Below the pieces are notes generated by a model, which was given only the letters and a program-made list of their open reading frames with translations, was not told where the DNA came from and did no database searches. Positions 11,173 through 18,943 of a stretch of 64,000 nucleotides of DNA are shown piece by piece; the first letter of the stretch is position 1, and each line of letters starts with the position of its first letter. The position numbers and the translations under genes were made by a program. This DNA is from Microbacterium sp. Root166 (GTDB taxonomy: Bacteria; Actinomycetota; Actinomycetes; Actinomycetales; Microbacteriaceae): assembly GCF_001427145.1 (NCBI RefSeq), contig NZ_LMGL01000004.1:62001-126000 (forward strand), written 5' to 3'.

Positions 11173-12425
11173 AGCTCCTCGTCGCCGTCGACGACGGTGC
11201 TGGAATCGCCGAAGGACTCCGACGCGAGGGGGAGGAGATCCTCGCCGTCGTGCCGGCGGACGCCCTCGAGAGCGTGGTGGGCGAGGGCTTGCGCGGACCC
11301 CAGGTGGAATCGATGCGGAGCGCGATCGCCGAGGCCGATGCGGTGGTGCTCGAGATCTCGCGGGCGACCGTGTCGGCGGCCGTCGTGGCGCTGTGCGACG
11401 GCGCTTCCACCCGCATCGTCCCGCTGTGCGCCGACGTCGCGGCCGAGCGCCTGGCGGCGGCCTTCGGCCTCGAGCGTCCCGCGCCGCGCGACGTCGACCC
11501 CGGACGACTCGCCGACCTGCTCCGCGCATCCCCGGAGCGCGCGGGCGGCGGTGCTGGACCCACGGCCCGCGCGCCGCGCCTCATCGCCGTGTGGGGTCCG
11601 GCAGGCGCTCCCGGACGATCGACGGTGTCCGTCGAACTGGCCGTCGAGCTGGCCCGCGGAGGGCGGCACGTCGGCCTGGTCGACGCCGACACGCATGCGC
11701 CGTCGATCGCGCTCGCACTCGGCCTGGCCGACGAGGGGCCGGGGTTCGCGGCCGCCTGCCGGCAGAGCGAGTTCGGCGGCGTCGACGCGGCGGAGCTCAC
11801 CCGGGTGAGCGTGCCTCTGGGGCGCACCGGCGTCGACGTGCTGACCGGCATCAACCGCCCCTCGCGGTGGCCCGAGCTCAGTGAGACCCGGGTGACGGGC
11901 GCTCTCGCCGCCTGTCGCGGGTGGGCGGAGTGCACCGTGGTCGATGTCGCGTCTTCTGTCGAGCGCGACGAGGAGATCGTCAGCGACCTCGACGGGCCAC
12001 GGCGCAACGCGGCGACGCTTGCGGCGCTGCGAGCCGCCGATCTCGTGGTCGCGGTGGCCGGCGCCGATCCGGTCGGTGTCGCGCGGTTCCTGCGCGCCTA
12101 CCCGGACCTGCGGGCGACCATCGGGGCGACCCCCGTGCTCGTCCTCGCCAATCAGCTCAGACCCGGCGCGCTGGGCATCGATGCCCGCGGCCAGGTGCGC
12201 CGCACGCTCGAGCGGTTCGCCGGCATCGAGCGCGTGTGGTTCCTCCCGCAGGACCCCCGCTCAGTGGATGCCGCACTGCTGTCGGCGCGGCCGGTGGCCG
12301 AGGTCGCGCCGAAGTCGCCGTTCACCCTGGCACTGCGGCGCTTCGTCGGCGAGGCCATCGTCACCACGGGTGCTCCTCAGCGGGCGGGCCGCGGCATCCG
12401 TCGCGCAGCGCAGCCGGCGGCGTAG
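11169..12425 (+). CDS. MinD/ParA-like (CpaE/TadZ-like) ATPase
   Basis: A 418-residue protein. The first 140 residues look like a degenerate receiver-like or regulatory region. The rest is a P-loop ATPase of the MinD/ParA class: VWGPAGAPGRSTVSVELA, which deviates from the canonical deviant Walker A because Arg replaces the usual Lys near Ser-Thr. VGLVDADTHAPSIALALG follows, and later ECTVVDVASSVERDEE. The change in the P-loop suggests altered nucleotide binding, as in TadZ proteins. It is coupled to the SAF gene. A role in polar localisation or assembly is inferred from family only. Confidence 0.82.
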   Translation: MKLLVAVDDGAGIAEGLRREGEEILAVVPADALESVVGEGLRGPQVESMRSAIAEADAVVLEISRATVSAAVVALCDGASTRIVPLCADVAAERLAAAFGLERPAPRDVDPGRLADLLRASPERAGGGAGPTARAPRLIAVWGPAGAPGRSTVSVELAVELARGGRHVGLVDADTHAPSIALALGLADEGPGFAAACRQSEFGGVDAAELTRVSVPLGRTGVDVLTGINRPSRWPELSETRVTGALAACRGWAECTVVDVASSVERDEEIVSDLDGPRRNAATLAALRAADLVVAVAGADPVGVARFLRAYPDLRATIGATPVLVLANQLRPGALGIDARGQVRRTLERFAGIERVWFLPQDPRSVDAALLSARPVAEVAPKSPFTLALRRFVGEAIVTTGAPQRAGRGIRRAAQPAA

Positions 12426-12467
12426 CGCGGCCCGGCGTGCCGGCCGGTTCCCTCTAGGCTGAGAAGC

Positions 12468-13955
12468 GTGTCGACCCTCAGCGATCTCGTGTACGCCCAG
12501 GGCCGTTCCAGCGCGGAGGACGTGGAGTGGCTCCACCGCCTCGCCGGCGACGGCCAGCTTCTCGCCGACCTCGCGTTCGCGGACATCGTGCTGTGGGTGC
12601 CGACGCCCGACGACTCGTTCGTCGCGGTCGCGCACACGCGGCCGAGCGGTGCGGCCACCCTCTTCTATCGCGACATCGTCGGCGACCGGGTGCGGCCGCA
12701 GTGGCGCACGCAGATCCGCGACGCGTTCCACGAGGCCCGCATCGTCGACTCGGCCTCGCCGGACTGGTTCGAAGAGACCCCCACCCGCGTCCGCGCGGTG
12801 CCGGTCGTGCGGGCGCAGGGCGTCGAGGGCGCCCAGACCATCGGCGTGATCACGCGCCACACGAACCTCGGTGAGGCTCGCACGCCCTCGCGCCAGCAGA
12901 TCACCTTCAACGACTGCGCGGACGAGCTGTTCGGCATGGTCGCGACCGGGGACTTCCCCGACATGTCCGCGCCGACCGCCCCGCGTCGAGGGGCGCCGCG
13001 GGCGTCGGACGGCCTCGTGCGCCTCGACGTCGACGGCGTCACCACGTTCGCGAGCCCCAACGCGCTCTCCGCGTTCAACCGGCTCGGCTTCGACGACGAG
13101 CTCGAGGGCGAGTCGCTGGTCGAGGTCGTCACGCGCATCCTTCCCGCCAAGCGCCAGTTCGACGAGTCGCTCCCGGTCGTGCTGACCGGCCGGGCGCCGT
13201 GGCGCGCCGACGTCGAGTCCCGCGGCGTGACGGTGTCGCTGCGGACGATCCCGTTACGCGATCACGGCAAGCGCATCGGCGCGATCGTGCTGTGCCGCGA
13301 CGTGACCGAGATCCGCCATCAGGAGCAGGAGCTCATCACCAAGGACGCGACGATCCGCGAGATCCACCACCGCGTCAAGAACAACCTGCAGACGGTGGCC
13401 TCACTGCTGCGAATTCAGGCGCGGCGCTCGCACACCGAGGAGGGCCGCGACGCGCTCACCCAGGCGATGCGGCGCGTGTCGGCGATCGCCGTCGTGCACG
13501 ACACCCTGTCGGAAGGGCTCGCGCAGAACGTCGACTTCGACGAGGTCTTCGCACGCGTGCTGAAGCTCGTCGCGGAAGTGGCGGCGGCACCCAACACCCG
13601 CGCGAAGACCCACTCGACCGGCAAGTTCGGCACGCTCCCGAGCGAGTACGCCACGCCGCTCGCCCTCGCCCTCACGGAACTCGTCACCAACGCCGTCGAG
13701 CACGGACTCGCCGGCAAGGAGGGCGACGTCGAGATCATCGCCGAACGCGACGGCGAGCACCTCGAGGTGCGCGTCCGCGACACCGGCACCGGGCTGCCCG
13801 AGGGGCAGGTCGGCCGTGGCCTCGGGACACAGATCGTGCGCACCCTCATCCAGGGCGAGCTCGGCGGCACGATCGACTGGCACACCATCATGGGCAGCGG
13901 CACCGAGGTGACGATCGAGATCCCGCTGCGCTACATCGAGCGCGCCGCGAACTGA
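12468..13955 (+). CDS. pdtaS: Sensor histidine kinase, PdtaS-like (HisKA_2 family)
   Basis: A 495-residue cytosolic kinase without membrane helices. An N-terminal GAF-like domain (about 1-150) is followed by a PAS-like domain (about 185-290) and a HisKA_2 dimerisation motif with the phosphorylated His in REIHHRVKNNLQTVASLL. The ATPase domain has ALTELVTNAVEHG and VRDTGTGLPEGQVGRGLG. This domain order is that of PdtaS, which in mycobacteria signals to the antiterminator PdtaR; no such partner gene is seen here. The GTG start lies 7 nt after TAGGCT, suggesting a leaderless message. It is convergent with whiB, as in mycobacteria. Confidence 0.9.
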   Translation: MSTLSDLVYAQGRSSAEDVEWLHRLAGDGQLLADLAFADIVLWVPTPDDSFVAVAHTRPSGAATLFYRDIVGDRVRPQWRTQIRDAFHEARIVDSASPDWFEETPTRVRAVPVVRAQGVEGAQTIGVITRHTNLGEARTPSRQQITFNDCADELFGMVATGDFPDMSAPTAPRRGAPRASDGLVRLDVDGVTTFASPNALSAFNRLGFDDELEGESLVEVVTRILPAKRQFDESLPVVLTGRAPWRADVESRGVTVSLRTIPLRDHGKRIGAIVLCRDVTEIRHQEQELITKDATIREIHHRVKNNLQTVASLLRIQARRSHTEEGRDALTQAMRRVSAIAVVHDTLSEGLAQNVDFDEVFARVLKLVAEVAAAPNTRAKTHSTGKFGTLPSEYATPLALALTELVTNAVEHGLAGKEGDVEIIAERDGEHLEVRVRDTGTGLPEGQVGRGLGTQIVRTLIQGELGGTIDWHTIMGSGTEVTIEIPLRYIERAAN

Positions 13956-14001
13956 CGCCGCGGCATCCGTCGGCGTACGCCGAAGCCGGGACACAGCGTT
14001 T

Positions 14002-14038
14002 CGCCTGAGACTCCGGGCGATGCCGGAGGTCTCAGGCG
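14002..14038. terminator. Hairpin between the convergent pdtaS-like and whiB genes
   Basis: CGCCTGAGACTCCGG pairs with CCGGAGGTCTCAGGCG with a single bulged base, forming a 15-bp stem. It probably terminates transcription from both sides. A second small perfect repeat, GTCTCA-G-TGAGAC, follows at 14048-14060 and reuses the same hexamer. Confidence 0.65.
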
Positions 14039-14079
14039 ATGGCGTGCGTCTCAGTGAGACGTGACGGGTGCGGCCGGGC

Positions 14080-14328
14080 TCAGGAGGCGCGGCGGGCGCG
14101 AGCGGCGCGGCGCTTGAGCGCGCGACGCTCGTCTTCGGAGAGGCCGCCCCACACGCCCGAGTCCTGACCGGTCTCGAGGGCGTACTGCAGGCAGACCTCG
14201 GTCACGGTGCAGCGAGCGCACACGGACTTGGCCTTCTCGATCTGATCGACAGCAGGTCCGGTGTTCCCCACGGGGAAGAACAGCTCGGGGTCGACGGTCA
14301 GGCAGGCTGACTTATCGCGCCAGTCCAT
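14080..14328 (-). CDS. whiB1: WhiB-family iron-sulfur transcriptional regulator, WhiB1-like
   Basis: An 82-residue regulator that carries a [4Fe-4S] cluster and binds the main sigma factor. The four cluster cysteines are C9, C37, C40 and C46 (C-X27-C-X2-C-X5-C). The beta-turn GVWGG is followed by a basic tail (RRALKRRAARARR) that contacts DNA. The ATG has a strong ribosome site (AAGGAG, 7 nt away). WhiB1 assignment rests on the length and on the convergent PdtaS-like neighbour. In mycobacteria WhiB1 responds to nitric oxide. Confidence 0.95.
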   Translation of the reverse strand: MDWRDKSACLTVDPELFFPVGNTGPAVDQIEKAKSVCARCTVTEVCLQYALETGQDSGVWGGLSEDERRALKRRAARARRAS

Positions 14329-14578
14329 GGTGGTGCTCCTTGATACGGGGTTCTGTAGAGACGAGGGCGCCGGATTCGGGTCCGGTACCCTGGGGAGGTG
14401 CGAGCGTTGGCTCGCCCCACGTCGCTGTGGGAGCACACGGCTTTACCAATCGTCCCACAGCCGTTCACCTGGATCAAGGGATGACGTGGCCGTTTCTGTG
14501 CAACTTGCTGAGTATTCCCTCCACGGCATGGAGGGTTCGCACAATCCAGAGCCCCTTCACCCTCAAGGACTGTCACGA

Positions 14579-14974
14579 ATGCGAACACCCCTCTTCGGCC
14601 GGATCGCCGCCGTCCTGGTCGCCCTCGAGGCTGCCGGTCTCGTCGCCCTGGTGGTGTGGCAGGTGGTCGCCCTGCTCTCGGCGGATACGGCCTCGATCGA
14701 CACGGCCATCGCGCTGCTCGTGCTCACCGCCGCGGGGGCGGCGGCCGTCGCAGCGTTCTCCGTCGCGATCTGGCGTGGCCGCTCGTGGGGCCGGTCGGGC
14801 GCGATCGTCACCCAGGTGCTCATCCTGGCCATCGCGCTCGGCGCGGCGACGGGATCCTACGCGGAGCCCGCCACCGCCCTGGTGCTCGGTGCGCCCGCGC
14901 TGGGCGTGCTCGTGCTCCTCGTGCTGGCGGTTCGCGAAGCCGGAACCGCCGAGCGCGAGGATGCCTCGGCCTGA
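14579..14974 (+). CDS. Small integral membrane protein
   Basis: A 131-residue protein with about four transmembrane helices (residues 7-33, 42-65, 77-97, 100-121) and a short acidic end (REAGTAEREDASA). AAGGAC lies about 8 nt before the ATG. It is a single gene between whiB and bcp. Similar unnamed four-helix proteins occur in actinobacteria; I cannot assign a function. The 250 nt upstream hold two small hairpins (GCGAGC-GTTG-GCTCGC near 14400 and CCCTCC-ACGGCAT-GGAGGG near 14520) and no gene. Confidence 0.78.
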   Translation: MRTPLFGRIAAVLVALEAAGLVALVVWQVVALLSADTASIDTAIALLVLTAAGAAAVAAFSVAIWRGRSWGRSGAIVTQVLILAIALGAATGSYAEPATALVLGAPALGVLVLLVLAVREAGTAEREDASA

Positions 14975-15013
14975 GCCGACTGCGCACGGCACCGGCCGCG
15001 TGCGCCCCAGCGG

Positions 15014-15490
15014 CTACGCCGCGTCGAGGCCGACGAGCTTGCGCACGCGAGCGACGTGGCCGGTCGCCTTGACGTTGTAGAGCGCGTGCTCGATGCGACC
15101 CTCGGCGTCGATGACGAAGGTCGACCGCAGCACGCCCATGAACGTCTTGCCGTAATTGACCTTCTCGCCCCAGACGCCGTACGCCTCGTGGACCGAGTGG
15201 TCGGGGTCGCTCAGCAGGTCGTAGGTCAGGCCGTCGCGCTCGCGGAAGCGCCGCAGCTTCTCCGGCTCGTCGCGCGAGATGCCCAGCACCGTCCAGCCCG
15301 CCGCCTGCAGGGGAGCCAGGCTGTCTCGGAAGTCGCACGCCTCGGTCGTGCAGCCCGGCGTCATCGCCTCCGGGTAGAAGAACACGATCACCCCGGTGCC
15401 GCGCAGGCTCGCGAGCGAGACCTCGCGCTCGTCCTGGTCGAGCAGGGTGAAGTCGGGGGCGGGGGATCCGGGTTCGAGGCGCTCAGTCAC
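15014..15490 (-). CDS. bcp: Thiol peroxidase Bcp (peroxiredoxin Q type)
   Basis: A cytosolic peroxiredoxin of 158 residues that reduces hydroperoxides with thioredoxin. The peroxidatic cysteine is C47 in MTPGCTTEACDF and the resolving cysteine C52 lies five residues later, as in atypical two-cysteine Bcp enzymes. The GTG start (VTERLEPGSPAPDFTL) lies 7 nt after TAGGCT on the minus strand, so the message is likely leaderless. That hexamer overlaps the stop codon of rsgA. Closeness to sigH, a thiol-stress sigma factor, fits its role. Confidence 0.94.
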   Translation of the reverse strand: MTERLEPGSPAPDFTLLDQDEREVSLASLRGTGVIVFFYPEAMTPGCTTEACDFRDSLAPLQAAGWTVLGISRDEPEKLRRFRERDGLTYDLLSDPDHSVHEAYGVWGEKVNYGKTFMGVLRSTFVIDAEGRIEHALYNVKATGHVARVRKLVGLDAA

Positions 15491-15500
15491 GCCTCTCAGC

Positions 15501-16571
15501 CTAGGCTCCGCCGTCGCGGGCCGCATCGCGTTTGGCGAAGGTCTCCAGCAGCCGCTGCAGCGACTCCAGGCGCGCCGCGCCACGCGGGCCGAGTCGTCCC
15601 GCGGCGACGGCTTCGGCCATCGCGCAGTCGGGGGCGTCCGGCAGGTGGGTGCAGCCACGGGGGCACTCCCGCGCCAGCTCGTCGAGATCGGTGAATGCCC
15701 GCAGGATGTTCGCGGTGTCGACGTGGCCGAGTCCGAACGAGCGCACGCCCGGTGTGTCGATGACCCAGCCGGCACCGGCAGGACCTTCGTACCGCAGCGA
15801 GACCGTCGAGCTGGACGTGTGCCGCCCCCGCCCGGTGACGGCGTTCACGTGCCCGGTGGCGCGGCGAGCCGCCGGCACGAGGGCGTTGACCAGCGTCGAC
15901 TTGCCGACGCCGGAGTGGCCGACGAAGACCGTGGAGTGCCCGACCAGCGCACTGCCGATGCGCTCGAGCGGCATCTCCTCGATGCCGCTGGTGAACACCT
16001 CGAGGTCCAGGCCCTCGAAGTGGCCGAGGAACTCCGTGGGATCGGCGAGATCCGTCTTCGTGACGACGAGCAGAGGACGGATGCCGGCATCCAGCGCGGC
16101 CACGAGGTAGCGGTCGACGAGCCGGGCCCGCGGCTCGGGATCGGCCGCGGCGACAACGACGAGCATCTGATCCGCGTTGGCGACGATGATGCGCTCGACC
16201 TGGTCGGTGTCGTCGGCGCTGCGGCGCAGCAGCGACGTGCGCTCCTCGATGCCGACGATGCGCGAGAGCGTCCCCTCGTCGCCGGACGTGTCGCCGACCA
16301 CCCGCGCCCGGTCGCCGGTGACGATCGGCATCTTGCGCAGCTCTCGCGCCCGGACGGCGGAGATCAGGTGCTCGTGGGGGCCGTCCTCGTCCACCAGCAC
16401 CGTGTAGCGACCCCGGTCGACGCCGAGCACGCGCGCGATGCGGGCGTCGGCGTGTGCCGGCCGGCGCTTGGTGCGCGGGCGGTTCGCCTTCGGGTTGGGG
16501 CGCACGCGCACGTTCGCCTCATCGAACTCGAGTTCGTCGTCGTCCTCGTCGGGATCGTCGAGCCAGCTCAC
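15501..16571 (-). CDS. rsgA: Ribosome small-subunit-dependent GTPase RsgA
   Basis: A circularly permuted GTPase that helps mature the 30S subunit; 356 residues. After an acidic start (DDPDEDDDELEFDE) and an OB-fold (about 40-110), the GTPase motifs appear in permuted order: VTKTDLAD (G4), GHSGVGKSTLVNAL (G1), TSSSTVS (G2) and DTPGVRSFGL (G3). A zinc knuckle follows (ECPRGCTHLPDAPDCAM). The GTG start overlaps the stop of aroA, so the two genes are co-translated. Confidence 0.96.
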   Translation of the reverse strand: MSWLDDPDEDDDELEFDEANVRVRPNPKANRPRTKRRPAHADARIARVLGVDRGRYTVLVDEDGPHEHLISAVRARELRKMPIVTGDRARVVGDTSGDEGTLSRIVGIEERTSLLRRSADDTDQVERIIVANADQMLVVVAAADPEPRARLVDRYLVAALDAGIRPLLVVTKTDLADPTEFLGHFEGLDLEVFTSGIEEMPLERIGSALVGHSTVFVGHSGVGKSTLVNALVPAARRATGHVNAVTGRGRHTSSSTVSLRYEGPAGAGWVIDTPGVRSFGLGHVDTANILRAFTDLDELARECPRGCTHLPDAPDCAMAEAVAAGRLGPRGAARLESLQRLLETFAKRDAARDGGA

Positions 16572-17938
16572 GATGCCTGCATCGTCTCCGCGGAGAGAGC
16601 GCCGGCCGTGCCGTCGTCGAGCATGGCCTGCCATAGCTGCGGGAATTCGGGCATCGTCTTGGCGGTGGTGCCGATGTCGTCCACCTCGACGCCGGGCACG
16701 GCGAGCCCGATGATGGCCCCGGTCGTCGCCATGCGGTGGTCGTGGTGGGCGTGCCAGGTGCCGCCGGTGAGCGGGCGCGGCACGATGCGGATGCCGTCGG
16801 GCAGCTCGTGCGCCTCGCCGCCGAGGCCGCGCAGCTCGCCGACCAGGGCGGCGATGCGATCGGTCTCGTGCCCGCGGATGTGGCCGATGCCGTGCAGCGT
16901 CGAGGGGCCGTCGGCGAACGCCGCCAGCGCGAAGACGGTGGGGGTGAGCTCGCCCGCGGCCGAGAGGTCGAGATCGATGCCCTGGATGCCCGCGCCTGCG
17001 GTCACCGTGAGGGCACCGCCGCGTCGGACGACCTTGGCTCCCATGAAGGCGAGGATGTCGGTGAGCATCGCGCCCGGCTGCGTCGAGTGAGCGGGCCAGC
17101 CGGACACCGACACCGAGCCGCCCGCGATCATCGCGGCGGCGAGGAACGGAGCGGCGTTGGAGAGGTCCGGCTCGATCGCGACCTCTTTGCCGCGCACGGG
17201 CCCTGCGGGAACGATCCATTCGCCCGGAGCGGGACGCTCGACGTGGACGCCGCGGTGGGCGAGGGACTCGACGGTCATGTCGATGTGAGGGATGCTCGGC
17301 AGGCGCTCGCCGGAGTGGTGGAGGTGCAGGCCGACGTCGAAGCGCGGCGCGGCGAGCAGGAGGCCCGACACGAACTGGCTCGAGGCGCTGGCGTCGATCG
17401 TGACCTCGCCGCCGCGGGTGTGCCCGTGGCCGCGCACGATGAAGGGGAGCGCCCAGCGCCCGCCGTCGTCGATGTCGACGCCCACGTCGCGCAGCGCCGT
17501 GATCATGGCGCCCATGGGGCGGTGCAGTGCGCTCTCATGGGCGGTGACCGTGACGTCACCGCGCGCGAAGCCGCCGAGCCCGGCGACGAAGCGCATGACG
17601 GTGCCGGCCTGGCCGCCGTCGACCACGGTGTCGCCGCGCAGCGGCCACGTCGGCGTCACGACGATGTCGTCGCCGAAGCTGCCGGCGCCCGGTTCGAGCT
17701 CGATTCCGACGCCCAGCGCCCGCAGCGCGTCGATCATCCGCGCCGAATCGTCCGAGTGCAGCGGAGACGTGAGCCGGCTGGGCGACTCGGCCAGAGCGGA
17801 GAGGACGAGCTCACGATTCGTGAGCGATTTCGATCCCGGAACGGTCACGCTCGCGTGCAGCGGCCCATCGGCCACGGGGGCACGCCAGGGGCCGCGCGCA
17901 TCCGGCGCGGTGGAAGGGGAATACCCGTGCACTGTCAT
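16568..17938 (-). CDS. aroA: 3-phosphoshikimate 1-carboxyvinyltransferase (EPSP synthase)
   Basis: The sixth enzyme of the shikimate pathway; 456 residues. It joins PEP and shikimate-3-phosphate. Key motifs are PGSKSLTNRELVLSALA near the start, DGGQAGTVMRFV, ASASSQFVSGLLLAAPRF, EPDLSNAAPFLAAA and, near the end, IRGHETDRIAALV and HDHRMATTGAI. TAGGGT lies 8 nt before the ATG, giving a very short leader. The promoter faces and overlaps a candidate SigH promoter. It forms an overlapping pair with rsgA. Confidence 0.97.
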   Translation of the reverse strand: MTVHGYSPSTAPDARGPWRAPVADGPLHASVTVPGSKSLTNRELVLSALAESPSRLTSPLHSDDSARMIDALRALGVGIELEPGAGSFGDDIVVTPTWPLRGDTVVDGGQAGTVMRFVAGLGGFARGDVTVTAHESALHRPMGAMITALRDVGVDIDDGGRWALPFIVRGHGHTRGGEVTIDASASSQFVSGLLLAAPRFDVGLHLHHSGERLPSIPHIDMTVESLAHRGVHVERPAPGEWIVPAGPVRGKEVAIEPDLSNAAPFLAAAMIAGGSVSVSGWPAHSTQPGAMLTDILAFMGAKVVRRGGALTVTAGAGIQGIDLDLSAAGELTPTVFALAAFADGPSTLHGIGHIRGHETDRIAALVGELRGLGGEAHELPDGIRIVPRPLTGGTWHAHHDHRMATTGAIIGLAVPGVEVDDIGTTAKTMPEFPQLWQAMLDDGTAGALSAETMQAS

Positions 17939-17944
17939 CGGGTT
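17917..17944 (+). promoter_or_regulatory. Candidate SigH/SigR-type promoter of the sigma factor gene
   Basis: GGGAAT at 17917-17922 and GTT at 17942-17944, separated by 19 nt. This matches the GGAAT-N18/19-GTT pattern of SigR/SigH promoters. It points at the sigma factor gene 59 nt downstream and overlaps the first codons and the -10 hexamer of the divergent aroA gene. Confidence 0.6.
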
Positions 17945-18002
17945 CTACCCTACTGAACCGCTCCCCAGCGAGCGGAAACGACGATAGGGAGAACCGAGCC
18001 GG

Positions 18003-18692
18003 ATGATCGCCACCCTCGACCGACCTGGCGCTGCGGCATCCGCGTCCGATGCTCAGGATGCCTGGGACGACACCGCCGTAGACTGGCGCGTGATGAGCGA
18101 CCCGATCGGCGCAGTGCAGGACGCGCGAACCCAGTTCGAAGAGCAGGCTCTGCCCTTCATGGACCAGCTGTACGCCGCCGCGATGCGCATGACGCGCAAC
18201 CCGGCGGACGCGGCAGACCTCGTGCAGGAGACCTTCGTCAAGGCGTTCGCGTCGTGGAAGACGTTCACCCAGGGCACGAACCTCAAGGCGTGGCTGTACC
18301 GGATTCTCACGAACACGTACATCAACACCTACCGCAAGAAGCAGCGCGAGCCCTACCAGGGCACCATCGACGAGCTCGAGGACTGGCAGCTCGGCGGAGC
18401 CGAGTCGACCACCGCCACGAGCAGCCGCTCGGCCGAGGCCGAGGCCATCGACCACATGCCGGCCTCGGTGGTCAAGGACGCGCTGCAGGCCATCCCGGAG
18501 GACTTCCGGCTGGCGGTGTACCTCGCCGACGTCGAGGGCTTCGCCTACCAGGAGATCGCCGACATCATGAAGACCCCCATCGGCACGGTCATGAGCCGCC
18601 TGCATCGTGGCAGGCGAATGCTCCGTGAACTGCTGGCCGACTACGCGAAAGAGCGCGGCATCTCCACGGCCGCCACAAGGAGCATGAAATGA
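18003..18692 (+). CDS. sigH: ECF sigma factor SigH/SigR (thiol-oxidative stress)
   Basis: A 229-residue sigma-70 family protein. Region 2 includes [19 protein letters not shown] and the promoter-melting [20 protein letters not shown]. Region 4 has [18 protein letters not shown] and [18 protein letters not shown]. The gene is followed by a zinc anti-sigma factor with an ATGA overlap, as for SigR-RsrA. The first 30 residues are an extension; an internal Met (18093) preceded by TAGACT may give a shorter form. AGGGAGA before the first ATG supports the long form. Confidence 0.94.
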   Translation: MIATLDRPGAAASASDAQDAWDDTAVDWRVMSDPIGAVQDARTQFEEQALPFMDQLYAAAMRMTRNPADAADLVQETFVKAFASWKTFTQGTNLKAWLYRILTNTYINTYRKKQREPYQGTIDELEDWQLGGAESTTATSSRSAEAEAIDHMPASVVKDALQAIPEDFRLAVYLADVEGFAYQEIADIMKTPIGTVMSRLHRGRRMLRELLADYAKERGISTAATRSMK

Positions 18693-18931
18693 CGGACTGC
18701 GGCTGCGAGAAGGCGCGGCGCGATCTCGAGGAGTACCTGCGCAACGAGGTGTGCAACACCCGGCACACCGACATCGCCGAGCATCTCGAGCACTGCGCGG
18801 GCTGTCGGGACGAGGCGCTCGTCGCGCGCACCCTCACCGAGGTCGTGGCACGGGCGTGCAAGGAGACGGCACCCGAAGAGCTGCGCGATCAGGTGCTCGA
18901 GAGGCTCCGCGCGGTCCAGGCCACGCACTGA
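18689..18931 (+). CDS. rsrA: Zinc-containing anti-sigma factor RsrA/RshA
   Basis: An 80-residue redox-sensing partner that holds SigH inactive until its cysteines are oxidised. The ZAS motif is H32-X3-C36-X2-C39 (HLEHCAGC), with C4 or C6 near the start as the likely fourth zinc ligand. The ATG overlaps the sigma factor stop, ensuring matched expression. It closes the two-gene operon and is convergent with the lipid kinase gene. Confidence 0.94.
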   Translation: MTDCGCEKARRDLEEYLRNEVCNTRHTDIAEHLEHCAGCRDEALVARTLTEVVARACKETAPEELRDQVLERLRAVQATH

Positions 18932-18943
18932 CCCCGCCGGCGG

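Noticed and set aside
14426..14437. A CRP-like TGTG...CACA site near whiB1
   Set aside because: The spacer is only 4 nt instead of 8 between these tetramers, and flanking bases do not fit the TGTGA-N6-TCACA pattern.
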